64,000 nt of DNA from JAUUSJ01 sp964439395. Lineage in GTDB: Bacteria; Bacillota; Clostridia; Lachnospirales; Lachnospiraceae. Both the position numbers and the translations under genes were made by a program. Location: assembly GCA_964439395.1 (NCBI GenBank), contig CAYTNV010000020.1, forward strand, positions 1-64,000. Direction: 5' to 3'. This document shows, in pieces, positions 61,284-64,000 of the stretch. The first letter of the stretch is position 1. Every line of letters starts with the position of its first letter. The notes under the pieces are model-generated. The model was not told the origin of the DNA. It did no database searches and saw only the letters and a program-made list of their open reading frames with translations.

Positions 61284-61800
61284 TTGCATTTTACAGGCAG
61301 AACATGGCGACCACCATATGAAGCAAACTCATTTATTATTCAAGCTACTTCTGGCTATACATATAAGCAATATCGATTTTGTAGCCTATATAAAATGAAT
61401 GTTTCCGTATGTCGCCATTAGAAGAATGGAAAGAAGATTTAAAAGAATTACAGTTTTACCAACCAACAGGAAGACATATTTTTTAGACAGGTGCAAATCC
61501 TTTTGTTATGAATTACGAGAACCCGAAAACTAGAGCATTGATGGTACATAATTATCTCACAGAGCGTCATACAATAGCTATATTTGCAAGCATAAGGGAT
61601 ATTAAAAACAAAAATTCTGGCAATTAAGAAAATTAAAATCTTTAGATATCAATGGACTTAACATTGGAACTGAATCGAGGGATAATGCCACTTTATTATT
61701 GGCTAATAAAGGATATGCAGCAAAAGATATTATAGAACAACAATATCGTAAGCTGGACGAAGCTGAAATTGAGTATTATTTTGTGCATATGATTGGACTT
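61284..61800 (+). pseudogene. Decayed tandem copy of the radical SAM gene
   Basis: From TTG 61284 the translation reads LHFTGRTWRPPYEANSFIIQ and so on, paralogous to the intact gene (MHYTGTIWRPPYEVSSLLLE). The cluster motif has decayed to GYTYKQYRFC: two of three cysteines are now Tyr. Frameshifts and stops follow, and later pieces TGANPFVMNYEN, LNIGTESRDNATLLLANKGY and LDEAEIEYYFVHMIGL still align. The copy ends near 61795 where an IS-like transposase start on the other strand begins. Confidence 0.85.
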
Positions 61801-61994
61801 TTTTGCATCATCCTGTCCATCAATTTCAGAGATTCTTTTATCCTCTCCAAACCAAGCTTATGAAGCTCAGCTATAATACTTAGCACATACTTAGCTAATT
61901 GTATTGGATTTTTCATAAATTCATCTTCTAATTTTTCAAATTTGCTGATATATTTTTCTTCAAAATAGTTTATACTGTTAATCATAGAGGACAC
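61776..61994 (-). pseudogene. ISLre2/UPF0236-type transposase N-terminal remnant
   Basis: The 72-residue frame MSSMINSINYFEEKYISKFE, then LAKYVLSIIAELHKLGLERIKESLKLMDRMMQKS matches the helical start of ISLre2 (UPF0236) transposases, which continue for several hundred residues. Here it runs into the radical SAM pseudogene after residue 65. An AGAGGACACC/GGTGTCCTCT inverted pair (61986-62046) lies at its 5' end. Confidence 0.6.
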
Positions 61995-62046
61995 CTTGTA
62001 TGTATTTGTTTTGTCGCTAAATGCTTTATCACAAAATGGTGTCCTC
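61986..62046. repeat. Inverted repeat at the ISLre2 remnant end
   Basis: AGAGGACACC and GGTGTCCTCT, 10 bp each, flank about 40 bp directly upstream of the transposase remnant. It probably marks the left end or leader of the insertion sequence. Confidence 0.5.
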
Positions 62047-62093
62047 TTTCCATTTAATCCGAATAAAATTTTACGCTATCAACCACTTCTTTA

Positions 62094-62564
62094 TTATAAT
62101 TTACAAACCATTATATATTCTTCATCATTTTCACTTGCCACCTCAAATCCTACCTTTCGATACATATTAACCGCATAATTTTCTTTCTGTACAGAAAGTG
62201 ATGTCTGCTTATATCCTTTATCTTTTAGAAGTTGCAACATAGCTCTCATAAGTGCCGTACCAATCCCTAAATACCTGTATTCTTCATAAAGAGATATGGC
62301 AAATGACGGTGTCTCATTATCAACATGTCCATAGTCATTCATAATACGCACCCACGCTGCGCCAACAATCTTTTCTTTTGTTTCAGCAACGAAACACCAA
62401 TCATCTTCTTTCCCAAAATCAGCAATATATATTTGCAACTCTGGTCGTTCGATAATAGATTTTGGCGGCTTCTTCATTCCCTTCGGGATAAAAATTGCTT
62501 CATACAAAAAGTCAGCCAATATTGGATATTCACTTTCTCTGATTTCTCGAATTTGATAATCCAT
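62094..62564 (-). CDS. GNAT-family N-acetyltransferase
   Basis: The protein reads YQIREIRESEYPILADFLYEAIFIP at the start, IVGAAWVRIMNDYGHVDNETPSFAISLYEEYRYLGIGTALMRAMLQLLKDKGYKQTSLSVQ around motif A, and NYAVNMYRKVGFE as motif B. The R-x-x-G-I-G-T/A loop binds acetyl-CoA. About 156 residues. TGAGGAT lies upstream; ATG 62564 has better spacing than ATG 62570. No neighbour suggests the substrate. Confidence 0.88.
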   Translation of the reverse strand: MDYQIREIRESEYPILADFLYEAIFIPKGMKKPPKSIIERPELQIYIADFGKEDDWCFVAETKEKIVGAAWVRIMNDYGHVDNETPSFAISLYEEYRYLGIGTALMRAMLQLLKDKGYKQTSLSVQKENYAVNMYRKVGFEVASENDEEYIMVCKL

Positions 62565-62586
62565 ACACACATATCCTCATAAAAAA

Positions 62587-63039
62587 TCAAATGATAAAAT
62601 TAACTGCTCCATATATCAAATGACAAACTGTAAAAATAGAAATCGGAACAATTGCTATCATATTCTTTCTGTCAATGGCAAAAAGCATAAATGACGAACA
62701 CGGGAAAATCGTTAATCCCAATATGATAACCATATCCACTATACCAAGATAATAGCTTATCCAACTCGCAAAATATAACAAACAGCAAAGGATCACAGCG
62801 ATAATTAAAGGTGTAATATGAAATTTGCAACTCTTTGTATTCACAAAAATGCAAAGTGCAATAACCATCAATACTTGACATATCGCAGCTATGGCATCAA
62901 CCATTTCCGTAATCGAATCTGCTCTTAGCACATCGTTTGATGCTGGTACGACAAACCAAATAAAATTAGGTATCATAATAATTAAGAACAATAGCAGTCC
63001 CCAAATATCAAAACTTAACTTGTATTTTTTCAATTTCAA
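62587..63039 (-). CDS. Small multi-pass membrane protein
   Basis: The 150-residue protein has five predicted transmembrane helices (about residues 12-32, 47-67, 74-95, 100-120 and 127-147) and conserved-looking SWISYYLGIVDMVIILGL. I do not recognise a named family. Translation starts at TTG 63039, overlapping the stop of the upstream acetyltransferase gene in TTGA, with AAGGAG before it, so the two are coupled. Such small membrane proteins often neighbour acetyltransferase genes in this group, without known function. Confidence 0.72.
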   Translation of the reverse strand: MKLKKYKLSFDIWGLLLFLIIMIPNFIWFVVPASNDVLRADSITEMVDAIAAICQVLMVIALCIFVNTKSCKFHITPLIIAVILCCLLYFASWISYYLGIVDMVIILGLTIFPCSSFMLFAIDRKNMIAIVPISIFTVCHLIYGAVNFII

Positions 63040-63548
63040 GGCAGCTCCTTTATTTTTGAATACATCTTCATATCAATAATTTTACCATTCTTCACAGCAT
63101 TATTTCTCAATGTCCCCTCGTATTGAAACCCTGCTTTTTCAAGCACTCTGCAAGACGCTATATTATAGGCAAACGGCTCTGCATAGATGCGGATAATATC
63201 ACTTTTGCTAAAGACATATTCACAAATTTGCTTTACGGCTTCAGTCATAATTCCCTTTCCCCAATATCCTTCAGCGATATAATATCCCAACTCGGCAGTC
63301 TGCCTATGTATGTTTCCCTGCCGAAAAATCCCAATACTGCCAACTACTTTATTATCTATCGTGATAGCAAAAGCAAACGTTTCATTTTTATCTGCGGAAA
63401 GCATGGCAGAAATATATTCCCTTCCATCCTGCTCAGTATAAGGATACGGTAATCCATCTCGAAGATTATTTTGTATCTTTTTATTGGAAAGTGCCGCCGC
63501 TAAATCTGCTGCATCCGTCAACTCCCATTTTCTTATTTTACAAATCAT
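63036..63548 (-). CDS. RimJ/RimL-type N-acetyltransferase
   Basis: The 170-residue protein follows the RimJ/RimL GNAT pattern: KIRKWELTDAADLAAALSNKKIQNNLRDGLPYPYT, VVGSIGIFRQGNIHRQTAELGYYIAEGYWGKGIMTEAVKQICEYVF, and IYAEPFAYNIASCRVLEKAGFQYEG. These enzymes acetylate N-terminal Ser/Ala or small molecules. GAGGAAAAG precedes ATG 63548. Coupled to a downstream membrane protein. Confidence 0.9.
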   Translation of the reverse strand: MICKIRKWELTDAADLAAALSNKKIQNNLRDGLPYPYTEQDGREYISAMLSADKNETFAFAITIDNKVVGSIGIFRQGNIHRQTAELGYYIAEGYWGKGIMTEAVKQICEYVFSKSDIIRIYAEPFAYNIASCRVLEKAGFQYEGTLRNNAVKNGKIIDMKMYSKIKELP

Positions 63549-63585
63549 TTTCTTTTCCTCACTTCTTTGGCAAACTGAAATTTAT

Positions 63586-64000
63586 TTAATTTGTTTGCAT
63601 CGTTATCCATCTTAAACTATTATCGAAATCACTATATATAAATTCTGCCTTTATATTCTTTTCATTATCTTTATAAATGTATTCTCTTAATTGCTGCTCT
63701 CTATCATAATTTTTATCTAGATAATTATTTCCCAAAACTTCTTTTAAAGCATCTATTGTTTTAACTTGTTTATCATTTATCTCTATATCAATATAATTTT
63801 CATCGAATCTTGCAAATAGATAATTTATTTCATTTCTGGCATTTGTATCAACAGCAATTTCTTCAAACTTGTATTGATAATTACCATCATATCTGTCACT
63901 CTTTGTATAGTTTGATAAATCTCCGCTTTCAATTATTGTGCCAATTGTCATATTATGAAGATATATCTGATAAATCAGTTGATTCTAATTTCTTATCACA
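63586..64000 (-). pseudogene. Lipoprotein-like gene, partial, probable frameshift
   Basis: The frame down to 63586 begins at ATG 63951 without a ribosome binding site. In a neighbouring frame the upstream sequence to the window edge reads CDKKLESTDLSDISS then stop at TAA. Adding one base near 63955 would join them into a lipoprotein-like product: Cys, then SDISSYNMTIGTIIESGDLSNYTK. The product then has an acidic C-terminal domain ending SDFDNSLRWITMQTN. I do not recognise the domain. The N-terminus lies outside the window. Confidence 0.5.

Overview
The window is a 64 kb stretch of low-GC DNA with Bacillota features: strong GGAGG-type ribosome binding sites, T-box and yjdF-type leader RNAs, YesM/YesN-type sensing, PadR, HxlR and LytTR regulators, and oxygen-independent enzymes. 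Gene content and codon bias fit an anaerobic, probably gut-dwelling Lachnospiraceae-like Clostridium relative. It is draft sequence: a 100-N gap at 32348-32447 sits inside a tandem repeat. No rRNA, tRNA or CRISPR array was seen.

Layout. (1) 1-3.0 kb: partial YwqG-like gene, yjdF with its leader RNA, and a MgtE magnesium transporter. (2) 3.4-18.8 kb: one long minus-strand locus for import and phosphorolysis of a beta-glucan oligosaccharide. It holds GH30 and two GH94-type phosphorylases, an ABC importer without its own ATPase, a second binding lipoprotein, and a YesM/YesN two-component pair. The response regulator and one binding protein each carry a frameshift at a five-G run. (3) 18.8-20.1 kb: gene-free region with a 195-bp hairpin element. 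(4) 20.1-23.8 kb: Tim44-like membrane protein, an acetyltransferase and a large surface lipoprotein. (5) 23.9-38.8 kb: bioB, nadA and a complete sulfate uptake and activation block: O-acetylhomoserine sulfhydrylase, Rrf2 regulator, YezD-like protein, cysP-T-W-A, aprA-aprB, cysD-cysN and a trans-sulfuration enzyme. Sulfate is imported, activated to APS by CysDN, and reduced to sulfite by AprAB; sulfite reductase is not in the window. Some control regions share a small hairpin and a GGACTTT-type element.

(6) 39.4-48.4 kb: a dehydrogenase, a T-box-controlled BASS-family transporter (specifier reads as Ile), MerR/TipAS, a LytTR-DUF3021 pair, a LysR regulator divergent from a flavodoxin-cupin-aldo/keto reductase operon, and a CobW-type GTPase immediately downstream of a zinc alcohol dehydrogenase. 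(7) 49.7-54.5 kb: small stress and regulatory genes, a PadR gene followed by a DUF2812 gene killed by two stop codons, a methyltransferase fragment, and a secreted esterase. (8) 54.8-56.1 kb: a thioredoxin-thioredoxin reductase fusion.

(9) 56.3-64 kb: an accessory region full of decay. It holds a dead HaeIII-like restriction-modification system (methyltransferase without its target-recognition domain, endonuclease reduced to 42 residues), an IS605 TnpB tail with hairpins, cysteine-rich KTR and deformylase-like remnants, a radical SAM gene with a decayed tandem copy cut by an ISLre2 transposase start, and several GNAT acetyltransferases. Three dispersed sites carry a 60-66 bp two-hairpin repeat family.
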